Shown: piece by piece, positions 34,380-43,156 of the stretch
Layout of the letters: each line of letters opens with the position of its first letter
Numbering within the stretch: the stretch's first letter is position 1
NCBI GenBank assembly: GCA_963827335.1
Contig: CAWHAP010000004.1
Location: 1-64,000, forward strand
Direction of reading: 5' to 3'
Length of the DNA: 64,000 nt
Source of the DNA: DASQMT01 sp963827335
GTDB lineage: Bacteria > Actinomycetota > Thermoleophilia > Solirubrobacterales > Solirubrobacteraceae
The notes under the pieces: generated by a model
Seen by the model: the letters and a program-made list of their open reading frames with translations, nothing else
Database searches by the model: none
What the model was told of the DNA's origin: nothing
Translations under genes and position numbers: made by a program

Positions 34380-36488
34380 TCAGCGCTTCGGGAACCGGGC
34401 GTCCAGGACGCCGGCGGCGCCGGGCGACCGCAGCGCGCTCGCCGCCGCGCCGGCGGGCGCCGGCGCGGTCTCGATGCCCGCGGGCTTCGCGGGGGTGAAC
34501 AGCCACGTCTCGAAGAGGTCGTCGAGCCGGCGCCCGGTCACCCGCTCGGCCGTCTCGATGAACTCCTCGATCGTGACGTGGCCGCCGCCCTGCTCCCGGA
34601 CCCAGACGCGCAGGAGGCGGAAGAACAGCTCGTCGCCGACCTCCTGGCGCAGGGCGTGCAGGGCCATGGCGCCGCGGTAGTACACGGCGATGTCGAACAG
34701 CAGGCCCTCCTCCTGCGGGTGGCCGATGACGGTGGTCCAGAACGGGTCGTCGGCCGGGATCAGGTCGGCGTAGAAGTCGAAGATGTCCTGCGCCGAGTCA
34801 CGGCCCTCCATCTCGCTCCAGAGCCACTCCGAGTAGGTCGCGAAGCCCTCGTTGAGCCAGATGTCCCGCCACCGGGCGATGGTCACGTGGTCGCCGACCC
34901 ACTGGTGGGCGAGCTCGTGCACGACGACGTCCTCCCCCGACTGCGGATCGGTGAAGAAGGCGGTCGAGTAGATCGGGCGGGTCTGCGTCTCCAGCGCGAA
35001 GCCGATCGGCGCGATGTCCACGATCCCGCCCGCCGTGCTGAACGGGTAGCGGCCGAACACGGAGGACAGGAAGTCGATGACGGCCGGCTGCTGCGCCAGC
35101 GAGGCGTCGATCGTCGGCCCGAGCGGCGGCGGTGAGACCGCGACGGTGCCCGCGATCCAGTCGTTGGCGTTGGGCTGGCTGCCCGCGGGCGGCCCGAGGA
35201 CGGACCAGCCGTCCATGACGTCCCCGTCGTCCTCGAAGGACGTCGAGCCGTCGCCGCCCGGCCCCTCGACGTCGTCGATCCACACGCCGGGCAGGGCCAC
35301 CACGTCGTCGCTGGCGGAGGTGAGCGCCAGCTCGATCTGCTGCCCGGCGTAGGCCGACAGGTCGACCGTCCACTGCTCCCAGGCCCCGCTCGGCCCGCTC
35401 GCGGCGTGCCACTCGCCCGTCGTCCCCTCGGGGTCGCAGCCGTCGGCGGTGGCCGCCTGGTAGTGCTCGAGGAACGGGTGCAGCTGCAGCCAGAACGGGC
35501 ACACGTTGCCCGTCGACCGGCTCGTGTGCCCGTTCTCGTCGGGCAGGGTGGTCCACTCGTCGGAGCCGACCGGATGCGCCTCGACGAAGAAGAAGTCCCA
35601 GTTCGGCTCGGTGTCGCGGGTCACCCAGAAGGAGAGCTCGCCCCCGCCCGCCGGGACGCTGATCGTGCGGCCGAGCCGCTTGTACGCGAGATCCGCGGAC
35701 TGGGAGTAGGCGAACTGCCCGCCGGTGCGCGGGTCGACCGGCTCGGAGAGCTCGGGGTCGACCGCGTCCCAGTAGGCGATGCCCCGCTCGCGGTAGGCCC
35801 GCACGTCGAACTCGCCGATCGCCAGCATGGCGAGGTAGGTCGCCATCGGCTCGCGCGCGACCCAGGTCCACGTCGTCCGGCCGTGCCGGGCGTCGCGGCG
35901 CTTCAGGTAGCCGTTCGAGATCGCCTCGAGCCCGCGCGGGACCGTGATCTCGAACGAGTAGGAGGCCTTGTCGGTCACGTAGTCGTTCGCCGGGAACCAG
36001 GACGTGGCCCCGTGCGGCTGACCGATCGCGAGCGCGCCGTCGTTCGTGTGGATGAACCCGGAGTCGTCGGGCAGCGTCAGCGGGACGCCGGCGTACGCGA
36101 CGCGCACCCGGAAGCGCGTGTGCCGGCGCAGGCCCCTGGCGGGGGTGATCGTGAGCTCGCCGTCGGCGTGGGTCCAGCGCGCGCGGCGGCCGTCGACGTG
36201 CACGGCGTGCACGGTCAGGTCGTCGAAGTCGAGGTTGAAGCTCGACAGAGCCTGGGTCGCGGTCGCGGTGATCGTCGCCACGCCGGTCAACCGGTCCGTC
36301 GCGGGCGCGTACGCGAGCTGGAGGTCGTAGCGCTTCACGTCATAGCCGCCGTTGCCGTCCAGCGGGAAGTACTCGTCGCCCAGCCCTGGTGCCCCGGGTG
36401 CGTACGTGTGCGAGGCCGCGGCGCTGCCGGGCAGGACGGTGACGCCCGCGCAGACGCAGACGACGAGGATCAAGAGCCTCCGGGACAC
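34380..36488 (-). CDS. Secreted M1-family metallopeptidase with inserted beta-sandwich domain
   Basis: The 702-residue precursor has a signal peptide (RLLILVVCVCAGVTVLPGSA) and then the M1 N-terminal saddle (VKRYDLQLAYAPATDRLTG). The catalytic site is near residue 520: HELAHQWVGDH followed by WLNEGFATYSEW. Between them, at about residues 258-448, an extra domain is inserted (FWVTRDTEPNWDFFFVEAHP, VDLSAYAGQQIELALTSASD, PGVWIDDVEG). It resembles the MAM-like domain of immune-inhibitor-A peptidases. The M1 GxMEN substrate motif reads as GFALETQTRP. It is an extracellular aminopeptidase. The C-terminal tail after residue 680 is low-complexity. Confidence 0.9.
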   Translation of the reverse strand: MSRRLLILVVCVCAGVTVLPGSAAASHTYAPGAPGLGDEYFPLDGNGGYDVKRYDLQLAYAPATDRLTGVATITATATQALSSFNLDFDDLTVHAVHVDGRRARWTHADGELTITPARGLRRHTRFRVRVAYAGVPLTLPDDSGFIHTNDGALAIGQPHGATSWFPANDYVTDKASYSFEITVPRGLEAISNGYLKRRDARHGRTTWTWVAREPMATYLAMLAIGEFDVRAYRERGIAYWDAVDPELSEPVDPRTGGQFAYSQSADLAYKRLGRTISVPAGGGELSFWVTRDTEPNWDFFFVEAHPVGSDEWTTLPDENGHTSRSTGNVCPFWLQLHPFLEHYQAATADGCDPEGTTGEWHAASGPSGAWEQWTVDLSAYAGQQIELALTSASDDVVALPGVWIDDVEGPGGDGSTSFEDDGDVMDGWSVLGPPAGSQPNANDWIAGTVAVSPPPLGPTIDASLAQQPAVIDFLSSVFGRYPFSTAGGIVDIAPIGFALETQTRPIYSTAFFTDPQSGEDVVVHELAHQWVGDHVTIARWRDIWLNEGFATYSEWLWSEMEGRDSAQDIFDFYADLIPADDPFWTTVIGHPQEEGLLFDIAVYYRGAMALHALRQEVGDELFFRLLRVWVREQGGGHVTIEEFIETAERVTGRRLDDLFETWLFTPAKPAGIETAPAPAGAAASALRSPGAAGVLDARFPKR

Positions 36489-36622
36489 GCTTCCCTCCTC
36501 CTCCGTGGCGAAGGGGGAACGTACCGAGCGCGGCGCGGTGCGGCAACGCCACCGCCGGCGGCTCGGGTCACATCGGTGCCAGGCGCAGCGGCCTGCCGGC
36601 CGCGAACGGGTATCCGTCCGGC

Positions 36623-37153
36623 GTGCCCGCCGCCTCCGATGCCGCCGCAGCCGGCCCCCGCGCGCCGGCGTTCCTGATGGGCGTCGGCCTGGGCGGCTTC
36701 GTCGACGGCATCCTGCTGCATCAGATCCTCCAGTGGCATCACATGCTGACGGGCGGCAACGGCGGCGAGCCGATGGACACCGTTGCGGGGCTGGAGGCCA
36801 ACACGCTCGTCGACGGGTTCTTCCATGTCGCGACGTGGCTGTGCGTCGCGACCGCGACGTTCCTGACCGTGCGGGCGTGGCAGCGGCGCGAGCTGGCGCC
36901 GCCGTGGCGCGGCCACCTCGGGATGTCGCTCGTGGGGTGGGGGGTCTTCAACGTCGTCGAGGGCCTCGTCGACCACCAGATCCTCGGCATCCACCACGTG
37001 CGCGACGACCTGGGCGCCCCGCTCGGATGGGATCTCGCCTTCCTCGCGCTCGGCGGTCTGCTCATCGCCGGCGGCCTGGTCCTCGCACGGTCCGGCGCCC
37101 GCCTCGAGCACGGCCGGGCGCGCAGCGCCGGCGCGGCGATCGACGCGCGGTAG
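36623..37153 (+). CDS. DUF2243 membrane protein
   Basis: The 176-residue protein has four predicted membrane helices and two matching His-rich blocks, GFVDGILLHQILQWHHML and GLVDHQILGIHHVRDD. These are the hallmark of DUF2243. The repeated aspartate-histidine pattern on two helices suggests metal or haem binding within the membrane, but no function is established. The start is the GTG at 36623. The gene is divergent from the M1 peptidase, with 134 bp between them. Confidence 0.85.
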   Translation: MPAASDAAAAGPRAPAFLMGVGLGGFVDGILLHQILQWHHMLTGGNGGEPMDTVAGLEANTLVDGFFHVATWLCVATATFLTVRAWQRRELAPPWRGHLGMSLVGWGVFNVVEGLVDHQILGIHHVRDDLGAPLGWDLAFLALGGLLIAGGLVLARSGARLEHGRARSAGAAIDAR

Positions 37154-37165
37154 GCCCGCCGCAGG

Positions 37166-37357
37166 TCAGACCCGCGGCGGCGCGGCGCGCCCGTCGCTGC
37201 GAGCGCTCCGCAGCAGCCCGGCGGCATGCGCGCGCATCTGCCGGGCGAAGCGGCGCTGCTCGCGCGTCACGAGCTGCTCCGTGCGTGCGTCGCGCAGGAT
37301 GCGGTGCGCTCGCTCGGCCGATGGCGTCGTGATGACTGGCGCTGGATGCGTTGACAT
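37166..37357 (-). CDS. Small basic hypothetical protein
   Basis: A 63-residue reading frame begins with ATG after a good ribosome binding site (AGAGGAG, 5 bp spacing). The sequence is Arg-rich and helical (RAHRILRDARTEQLVTREQR, FARQMRAHAAGLLRSARS) and carries no family signature. The strong ribosome binding site and the normal amphipathic pattern argue for a real gene. It is convergent with the DUF2243 gene, only 12 bp apart. Confidence 0.55.
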   Translation of the reverse strand: MSTHPAPVITTPSAERAHRILRDARTEQLVTREQRRFARQMRAHAAGLLRSARSDGRAAPPRV

Positions 37358-37401
37358 AGCGAACTCCTCTGGCCATGAAGAACGGTATGCCGATGGCCTG
37401 T

Positions 37402-37425
37402 CACCAGCCCCGTGGCGGGGTGGTG
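37402..37425. terminator. Hairpin after the duplicated membrane-protein gene
   Basis: CACCAGCCCCG (37402-37412) pairs with CGGGGTGGTG (37416-37425), leaving one bulged G and a TGG loop. It lies 65 bp downstream of the minus-strand stop at 37490 and could terminate that transcript. The remaining sequence between 37426 and 37489 shows nothing further. Confidence 0.5.
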
Positions 37426-37489
37426 CCTGCGCGTCGGATGGCGTCGTCGTCTCCCGCGCTCTGGCCGCGGGACACGCCGGTGCCGAAAT

Positions 37490-38332
37490 CTACGACGCGA
37501 CGTCGTTTGCGACCAGCGGGTACGTCTCCGCGCGGACGTCGCCGAACGGTCCGTGCCGGGACGTGCCGCTCTGCGGCCTCGAGTGGCGGCGAGCCGCCAG
37601 CGCCTGCAGGCCGACCGCAGCCGCCGTCGCGGAGGCGAACGCGGTCAGGATGCCCACCCGGCCGACCAGCCCGCCCACGATCAGGCAGAACGCGGCGAAC
37701 GCCGTCAACCCGACGAGCATGCCGCGGAGGAGGTCGACGAGCGCGTCCGGCCCGTGGCCGCGATGGGTGAGGGCCGCCAGCACCGAGGCGAGCACCGGGA
37801 GCGCCGAGAGGATCCCCGCGACCACCGGGCCGAACCGGTCGGCCGCCAGCGTGATGACCACGATCAGCGCCGCCGTCGTCACGACCCGGACCGGCAGCTC
37901 CGCCGCGAGCGCGACGGGCGCGGCGCTCGGCCCGGCGGCCGCGGGCAGCGCGGCGCGGGCCGCGACGATGGCTGCTCCCGCGATCAGCCCCGAGAGCGCC
38001 AGCCCGGCGTCGACCTGCCCGGCCGCCAGGCCCCCGAGCAGCGCGGCGGCCCACGCCGCCAGCAGGCTCGCCCACCAGCCGCGGCGGACGGCGGACCGCG
38101 CGTAGGCGAGCGCGAACGCCGACACGGACACCAGGCCGAGCAGCGTCGCGGCCGCGGCGCGGGCGGCGAACTCGGCGCCGTGGCGATGCGCGGCGACGAG
38201 CAGCACGGGCCCGACGATCAGCGGGAACGCGCTGACGACGCCGCCGACCGCGTGGCCCCAGCGGCGCGCGCTGACCGTCGCCGCCACGACGAGCGCCGAC
38301 GCGAGCGCCGCGACACCGAGCAGGGCGATCAT
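37490..38332 (-). CDS. Integral membrane protein with internal duplication
   Basis: The 280-residue protein has about eight to ten hydrophobic helices in two matching halves. Half one contains GGVVSAFPLIVGPVLLVAAH and half two AGILSALPVLASVLAALTHR, each followed by HG and a helix rich in Ala and Leu. This pattern suggests an ancient tandem duplication giving an inverted or parallel two-repeat transporter fold. I do not recognise a named family. The C-terminal 30 residues are hydrophilic (ARRHSRPQSGTSRHGP). It is divergent from the receiver-domain gene, about 175 bp away. No further feature was seen in that gap. Confidence 0.75.
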   Translation of the reverse strand: MIALLGVAALASALVVAATVSARRWGHAVGGVVSAFPLIVGPVLLVAAHRHGAEFAARAAAATLLGLVSVSAFALAYARSAVRRGWWASLLAAWAAALLGGLAAGQVDAGLALSGLIAGAAIVAARAALPAAAGPSAAPVALAAELPVRVVTTAALIVVITLAADRFGPVVAGILSALPVLASVLAALTHRGHGPDALVDLLRGMLVGLTAFAAFCLIVGGLVGRVGILTAFASATAAAVGLQALAARRHSRPQSGTSRHGPFGDVRAETYPLVANDVAS

Positions 38333-38507
38333 CGGCTCACAGCGGGCGGGACGCGCATCGGGATCTCAGCGTAGAACGCGCTGCGTCGCCGGCGAGCCGG
38401 CGCGGCGCGGGTGCTCCGTTGGGCCTGAAAGCGGCGTGTCAGCGCTCGGTCGAGCGGGCGGGCGAGCGGCGCGATCCGCCTCGGCCCGGCGTAGATTGCG
38501 CGTGGCG

Positions 38508-38939
38508 ATGGAGGCGCCTGCCGGACATGCCCGAGGGGTGCTGATCGTGGACGACGAGGCCGCGCTGCGGAAGCTGGTCCGCCGCGTCCTCGAGCTCGAC
38601 GGGTACCGCGTGTTCGACGCCGCGGACGGTGACGCCGCCCTGGCGCAGCTGCGCCGGCACCGGCCCGAGATCGATCTCCTCTTCACCGACATCCTCATGC
38701 CCGGCGTCAGCGGCGTGGAGCTCGCGCGGCGCGCGGCGCGGCGCTGGCCGGACCTGCCGATCCTCTACGCCTCGGGGTACGACGGCGGCCAGCTCAAGGC
38801 CCACGGCGTCGACGAGGCGAGCATCGATCTCCTCATCAAGCCGTTCACGCCGGCCGAGCTCGTGGATCGCGTGGCGCGCGCACTCGGGCGGGCGCGCGGC
38901 CCGGCGCCGCGGGTCGAGGCCCGGATGCCGCCCGCCTGA
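38508..38939 (+). CDS. Stand-alone response-regulator receiver domain
   Basis: The 143-residue protein is one CheY-like receiver without an output domain. The acidic pocket is in GVLIVDDEAALRKLVRRVLE, the phospho-acceptor Asp lies in LLFTDILMPGVSGVEL, and the conserved Lys in LLIKPFTPAELVDRV. The sequence matches the receiver modules that end hybrid sensor kinases. No kinase gene is nearby. The ATG at 38508 follows GTGGCG, and a GTG two codons earlier is possible. It may act by protein contact within a phosphorelay. Confidence 0.88.
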   Translation: MEAPAGHARGVLIVDDEAALRKLVRRVLELDGYRVFDAADGDAALAQLRRHRPEIDLLFTDILMPGVSGVELARRAARRWPDLPILYASGYDGGQLKAHGVDEASIDLLIKPFTPAELVDRVARALGRARGPAPRVEARMPPA

Positions 38940-39067
38940 GCGGCGCGAACGCGGGCGCGCCCGATCGCGCCCGCTACAGAGCATCGATGTGACGCGTCCG
39001 CCCGGCGGTCTGCTCGGCACGTCGCGAACCGGGTACGGCCCCTGCTCCCCGAGCCAGGAAGCCTGCC

Positions 39068-39094
39068 ATGACCCTCCGCCGCGACCCGCGATGA
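39068..39094 (+). CDS. Nine-codon leader reading frame before the glycosyltransferase operon
   Basis: A frame of eight residues (MTLRRDPR) starts 9 bases after AGGAAG and ends in TGA overlapping the first glycosyltransferase ATG (ATGA at 39091-39094). The same overlap links the later genes of the operon. It may couple translation into the operon, or the ribosome binding site may serve the main gene by reinitiation. It is too short to support as a protein. Confidence 0.3.
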   Translation: MTLRRDPR

Positions 39095-40173
39095 CGACCC
39101 TCGTCCAGCCCGCGACGATCCGCGTCGCGTCGGTGCCCGCGAACCACGTCTACGTCCGCCACCTGAGCGATCCGCTCGGCGACGACGCCGTCGTGCGCCT
39201 GCCCGACGTCCCGCTGCCCGGCGCCGGACGGGTGCCCGGCGGCTGGTGGCCGCCCGGGCTGCTCGAGGCGGAATGGGTGACGGCGAACCAGGGCGCGTTC
39301 GACGTGTTCCACGTCCACTTCGGGTTCGACGCGAAGCCGCCGGACGAGCTGCGTGCCCTGGCGGACGCGCTGGACGCGGCGGGCGCGCCGCTCGTCGTCA
39401 CCGTGCACGATCTGCGCAACCCCCACCATCCCGAGCCCGGGCTCCATGCGGCCCAGCTCGGCGTGCTCGTGCAGCGGGCCGACGCGCTGGTGACGCTGAC
39501 GCCGGGCGCGGCCCGGGAGATCGCGCGGCGCTGGGGCCGCGCGGCCGAGGTGCTGCCGCACCCGCACGTCGTCGACGCCGCGACGATGTCGCGGCCGCGG
39601 CCGCCGCACGACGGCTTCGTCGTCGGCCTGCACGCGAAGAGCCTGCGCAGCAACATGGACGTGCCGGGCGTCGCCGCCCCGCTCGCGGCGGCGGTGCGCG
39701 AGCTCCCGGGCGCGCGGCTGCGGATCGACCTGCACCACGAGGTGTCGCAGCCCGGCGGGCATCACCACGCGCCCGGCGTGGTCGCGGGCCTGCGCGCCCT
39801 GGCCGCCGCGCACGCGGAGGTCGAGCTCTGCGAGCACGACTACTTCACCGACGCCGAGCTGTGGGACTACCTGCTCGGGCTCGACGTGTCCGTGCTGCCC
39901 TACCGCTTCGGGACGCACTCGGGATGGCTCGAGGCCTGCCACGACCTCGGCACCGCGGTGATCGCGCCGTCGTGCGGCTGCTACGCCGAGCAGCAGCCGT
40001 GCGTGTCCTACCGGCACGACGAGGACGGGCTCGACGCGGGGTCGCTCGTCGCGGCGGTCCGGCGCGCGCACGCCGAGCGACCGGCGCCACGCGCATCGGT
40101 CGCCGAGCGCCTGGCGGAGCGGCGCGCGCTGGCCGCCGCGCACCGCGCGCTGTACGAGCGGCTGCTGGCGTGA
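39091..40173 (+). CDS. Glycosyltransferase, GT-B fold (first of five)
   Basis: The 360-residue protein starts MTTLVQPATIRVASVPANHV. It has an N-terminal lobe with VFHVHFGFDAKP and LVVTVHDLRNPHHPEP, and a C-terminal lobe with YFTDAELWDYLLGLDVSVLP and GTHSGWLEACHDLGTAVIAP. These match the GT4-like pattern in which the GTHSGWLEA region binds the nucleotide sugar, though the usual E-x7-E motif is not clear. It is probably a peripheral cytoplasmic enzyme that adds a sugar to an envelope glycan or glycolipid. It overlaps the next gene by 4 bp (GTGA). Confidence 0.82.
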   Translation: MTTLVQPATIRVASVPANHVYVRHLSDPLGDDAVVRLPDVPLPGAGRVPGGWWPPGLLEAEWVTANQGAFDVFHVHFGFDAKPPDELRALADALDAAGAPLVVTVHDLRNPHHPEPGLHAAQLGVLVQRADALVTLTPGAAREIARRWGRAAEVLPHPHVVDAATMSRPRPPHDGFVVGLHAKSLRSNMDVPGVAAPLAAAVRELPGARLRIDLHHEVSQPGGHHHAPGVVAGLRALAAAHAEVELCEHDYFTDAELWDYLLGLDVSVLPYRFGTHSGWLEACHDLGTAVIAPSCGCYAEQQPCVSYRHDEDGLDAGSLVAAVRRAHAERPAPRASVAERLAERRALAAAHRALYERLLA

Positions 40174-41261
40174 GCGCGCTGCGCGTCGGCCTCGTCGCCG
40201 CCTCCCGCTTCCCGGTCGCCGAGCCGTTCGCCGGCGGGCTCGAGGCGCACGTGTGGGCGCTCGCCGACGGCCTGCGCCGGCGCGGCCACGCGGTCACGCT
40301 GTTCGCCGGGCCGGGCTCGGACCGGCGGCTCGGCGTCGAGCTGCTCGACCTCCGCCGGCCGCGGCTCAGCGCGGCGGCACGGGCGGACGTGAGCATGACC
40401 GCGGCGGACTGGCTCGACGAGCACCACGCCTACCTGCAGCTGATGATCCGCCTCGCGGGCCCCCGTGCCGCGGACTTCGACGTGATCCACAACCACAGCC
40501 TGCATCACCTGCCGATCGCCATGGCGGCGACGGTCGAGACCCCGATCGTGACGACGCTGCACACGCCGCCGACGCCGTGGCTGGAGTCCGCGATCCAGGC
40601 CGCCGACGACTGCCCCGTCACCTTCGTCGCGGTGAGCGGGCACACGGCGCGGTCGTGGTCGCATCTCGTGCCGGACGCGCACGTGATCCACAACGGCGTC
40701 GACGTCACGCGCCGGCGGCCGGGGCCCGGCGGCGGCCCGCTCGTGTGGTCGGGCCGGATCGCGCGCGAGAAGGGGACGCACCTGGCCATCGATGCGGCGG
40801 TGCTCGCCGGCCGCGAGCTCCGGCTCGCCGGCCCCATCTCGGACCCGGACTACTTCGACGCCGAGGTCCGGCCCCGCCTCGGCCACGGGATCGAGTACGT
40901 GGGCCACCTCCCGCACGCGGCGCTCGACCGGCTCGTCGGGGACGCCGCCGCCGCGCTCGTGACCCCCTGCTGGGACGAGCCCTACGGCCTCGTCGTGGCC
41001 GAGGCGCTCGCCTGCGGCACCCCGGTCTGCGCGTTCGCGCGCGGCGCCCTCCCCGAGCTGCTGCGCGAGGACTGCGGCATCCTCGTCGAGCCCGGCGACG
41101 TCGCCGGGCTCGCCGCGGCGATCGCGGACGCGCCCCGGCTGTCGCGTGCCGCGGCGCGCGAGCACGCGCTGCGGACGTGCTCGCTCGAGCACATGGTCGA
41201 CCGCTACGCGGAGCTGTACGCGTCCCTCGCGGGCGCGGGCGCGGGCGCGTGCGTGACGTGA
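40170..41261 (+). CDS. Glycosyltransferase family 4
   Basis: The 363-residue GT-B enzyme has the N-terminal glycine-rich start VAEPFAGGLEAHVWALADGL, HNHSLHHLPIAMA, VIHNGVDVTRRRPGP, WSGRIAREKGTHLAIDAAVL and the C-terminal donor site TPCWDEPYGLVVAEALACGT. The E-x7-E motif of GT4 is in EPYGLVVAE. Such enzymes transfer sugar from a nucleotide donor with retention. The GTG start overlaps the previous stop. It is the most typical member of this cluster. Confidence 0.92.
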   Translation: MSALRVGLVAASRFPVAEPFAGGLEAHVWALADGLRRRGHAVTLFAGPGSDRRLGVELLDLRRPRLSAAARADVSMTAADWLDEHHAYLQLMIRLAGPRAADFDVIHNHSLHHLPIAMAATVETPIVTTLHTPPTPWLESAIQAADDCPVTFVAVSGHTARSWSHLVPDAHVIHNGVDVTRRRPGPGGGPLVWSGRIAREKGTHLAIDAAVLAGRELRLAGPISDPDYFDAEVRPRLGHGIEYVGHLPHAALDRLVGDAAAALVTPCWDEPYGLVVAEALACGTPVCAFARGALPELLREDCGILVEPGDVAGLAAAIADAPRLSRAAAREHALRTCSLEHMVDRYAELYASLAGAGAGACVT

Positions 41262-42277
41262 TCGGCTACTACGTCCATCACCGGGGCGACGGTCACGTGA
41301 CGCGCGCCGCGAGCATCGCCGCCCACCTCGGCGCCGGCCGCGTCACGGGCCTGAGCTCGCGCCCGCGCCCGGCCGGATGGGCCGGCGAGTGGATCGAGCT
41401 CGCCGACGACGGCGACGACGGCGATGCCGCCGAGCCGACCGCGGGCGGCGCGCTGCACTGGGCGCCGCTGCACCATCCCGGGCTCCGCGAGCGCATGGGC
41501 CGTATCGCCGCCTGGGCGCGCGACGCCGCTCCGGCGCTGGTCGTCGTCGACGTGTCCGTCGAGGTCACCGTCGCGGTGCGCGCGATGGGCGTGCCGGTCG
41601 TCGTCATGGGCATGCCCGGAGACCGCCGCGACGCGGCGCATCAGCTCGCCTACCGGCTGGCGGACGCCGTCCTCGCCCCGTGGCCCGGCTGGGCCGAGCC
41701 GCTCGCGGGCGGCGCCGCGTGGCGCGCGAAGACCCATGCCGTGGGCGCGGTGTCCCGCTTCGACGGGCGCGCGCGGGACGCCCGCGTCCCGGGGCCCGGC
41801 GGCCGTCGCCGGGTGCTGGTCCTGTCCGGCCGCGGCGGCACCGAGCTGACCGCGGGCGCGCTCGCCGCCGCGGAGGCGGCGACCCCGGACTGGGCGTGGA
41901 CCGTGCTCGGCCCGCCCGGCGATCGCTGGGTGCCGGACCCGTGGCCGTTGCTGCGCGCCGCCGATGTCGTGGTCACGCACGCCGGGCAGAACGCGATCGC
42001 CGAGGTCGCCGCGGCGCGCCGCCCGGCCGTGGTCGTCGCGCAGGCGCGGCCGCACGACGAGCAGCTGGCGACCGCGGACGCGCTCCGGCGGGCCGGGCTG
42101 GCCGTGGTCCCGCCCGCCTGGCCCGCGGCACGCGACTGGCCGCGCCTGCTCGCGGAGGCCGCGAGCCGCGACGGCGAGCGATGGGCCGGGTGGAACGACG
42201 GGTCCGGGGCGGCGCGGGCGGCCGCCGTGCTCGAACGCCGGTCGACCGCCGCGGAGGTCGTGTGCGCACCGCGGTGA
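41258..42277 (+). CDS. GT28/MurG-like glycosyltransferase
   Basis: The 339-residue protein begins MIGYYVHHRGDGHVTRAASI at a GTG overlapping the previous stop (GTGA). The N-terminal HRGDGHVTRA loop and the C-terminal VVVTHAGQNAIAEVAAARRP with PHDEQLATADALRRAGLAV are typical of MurG/GT28-like enzymes, the latter being the donor-binding motif. Between them VLVLSGRGGTEL forms the second glycine loop. It probably transfers a sugar to a membrane-associated lipid or glycan. An alternative GTG start at 41249 exists, but the overlap favours 41258. Confidence 0.85.
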   Translation: MIGYYVHHRGDGHVTRAASIAAHLGAGRVTGLSSRPRPAGWAGEWIELADDGDDGDAAEPTAGGALHWAPLHHPGLRERMGRIAAWARDAAPALVVVDVSVEVTVAVRAMGVPVVVMGMPGDRRDAAHQLAYRLADAVLAPWPGWAEPLAGGAAWRAKTHAVGAVSRFDGRARDARVPGPGGRRRVLVLSGRGGTELTAGALAAAEAATPDWAWTVLGPPGDRWVPDPWPLLRAADVVVTHAGQNAIAEVAAARRPAVVVAQARPHDEQLATADALRRAGLAVVPPAWPAARDWPRLLAEAASRDGERWAGWNDGSGAARAAAVLERRSTAAEVVCAPR

Positions 42278-43101
42278 TCACGCCGGTATCCGGGCGCCAC
42301 GGGCACCTCCGGGCCCAGCATGCGGCGCTGCGGCGCCAGGAGCCCGCCGCCGCACCGCACGTGGTCGTCGCGATGGGCGGCGGCGAGGCGCGGCGCTGCC
42401 GCGCGGCGTGCGGGGAGGCGGCCGAGGTCGTCGCCGTCGAGCGCCCGGCGGCCGGGCTGCCGCTCGCCCGGGCGCGCAACGCCGGCGCCGAGCACGCCCT
42501 CGCGGGCGGCGCCGAGCTCCTCGTGTTCCTCGACGTCGACTGCCTGCCCGGCGCCGGACTGCTCGAGCGCTACCGCGCGGCCGCCGGCCGGGCGGGCCCG
42601 GCACTGCTCTGCGGCCCGGTCGCGTACCTGCCCCCCGAGCCGCGCGGCGGCTACCCCGCGACCGGCCTGGGCTCCCTCGCCGCGCCGCACCCGGGCCGTC
42701 CCGCGCCGCCGGACGGCGTGCTCCAGCGCAGCGGCGACCACGCCCTGTTCTGGTCGCTGTCGTTCGCGGTCACGCGCGCGACCTGGCGCCGCATCGGGGG
42801 CTTCAGCGAGGCGTACGTGGGCTACGGCGGCGAGGACACCGACTTCGGGCAGCTCGCCCGGCGCGCGGGCGTCGACCTGTGCTGGGTCGGCGGCGCGCTC
42901 GCGTTCCACCAGCACCATCCGGTCTCGTCGCCGCCCGTCCAGCACCTGGACGACATCCTGCGCAACGCCCGGATCTTCCGCGACCGGTGGGGATGGTGGC
43001 CCATGTCGGGCTGGCTGTCGGCGTTCGCCGCGCGCGGCCTCGCCCACTACGACGCGGCCGCGGACGCCTGGCGACGCGACGCGGCACCTGCGGGCGGCTG
43101 A
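42262..43101 (+). CDS. Family 2 glycosyltransferase with galactosyltransferase-type C-terminus
   Basis: The 279-residue GT-A enzyme has the DxD-type metal site in LLVFLDVDCLPGAGLL and the acceptor region YVGYGGEDTDFGQLARRAGV with the catalytic-type ED pair, as in GT2 enzymes with a GT7C domain. LPLARARNAGAEHALAGGA precedes the DVD motif. The GTG at 42262, with a GGAGG ribosome binding site 4 bp upstream, gives the normal RTAVITPVSGRH beginning and overlaps the previous gene by 16 bp. A second GTG at 42274 is possible. It is probably a cytoplasmic sugar transferase. Confidence 0.87.
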   Translation: MRTAVITPVSGRHGHLRAQHAALRRQEPAAAPHVVVAMGGGEARRCRAACGEAAEVVAVERPAAGLPLARARNAGAEHALAGGAELLVFLDVDCLPGAGLLERYRAAAGRAGPALLCGPVAYLPPEPRGGYPATGLGSLAAPHPGRPAPPDGVLQRSGDHALFWSLSFAVTRATWRRIGGFSEAYVGYGGEDTDFGQLARRAGVDLCWVGGALAFHQHHPVSSPPVQHLDDILRNARIFRDRWGWWPMSGWLSAFAARGLAHYDAAADAWRRDAAPAGG

Positions 43102-43156
43102 GCATCGGGCGGCGGGCAGGCAGGAATAGCCCCGCGCCCGCCCGCGTCTCCTGCCC

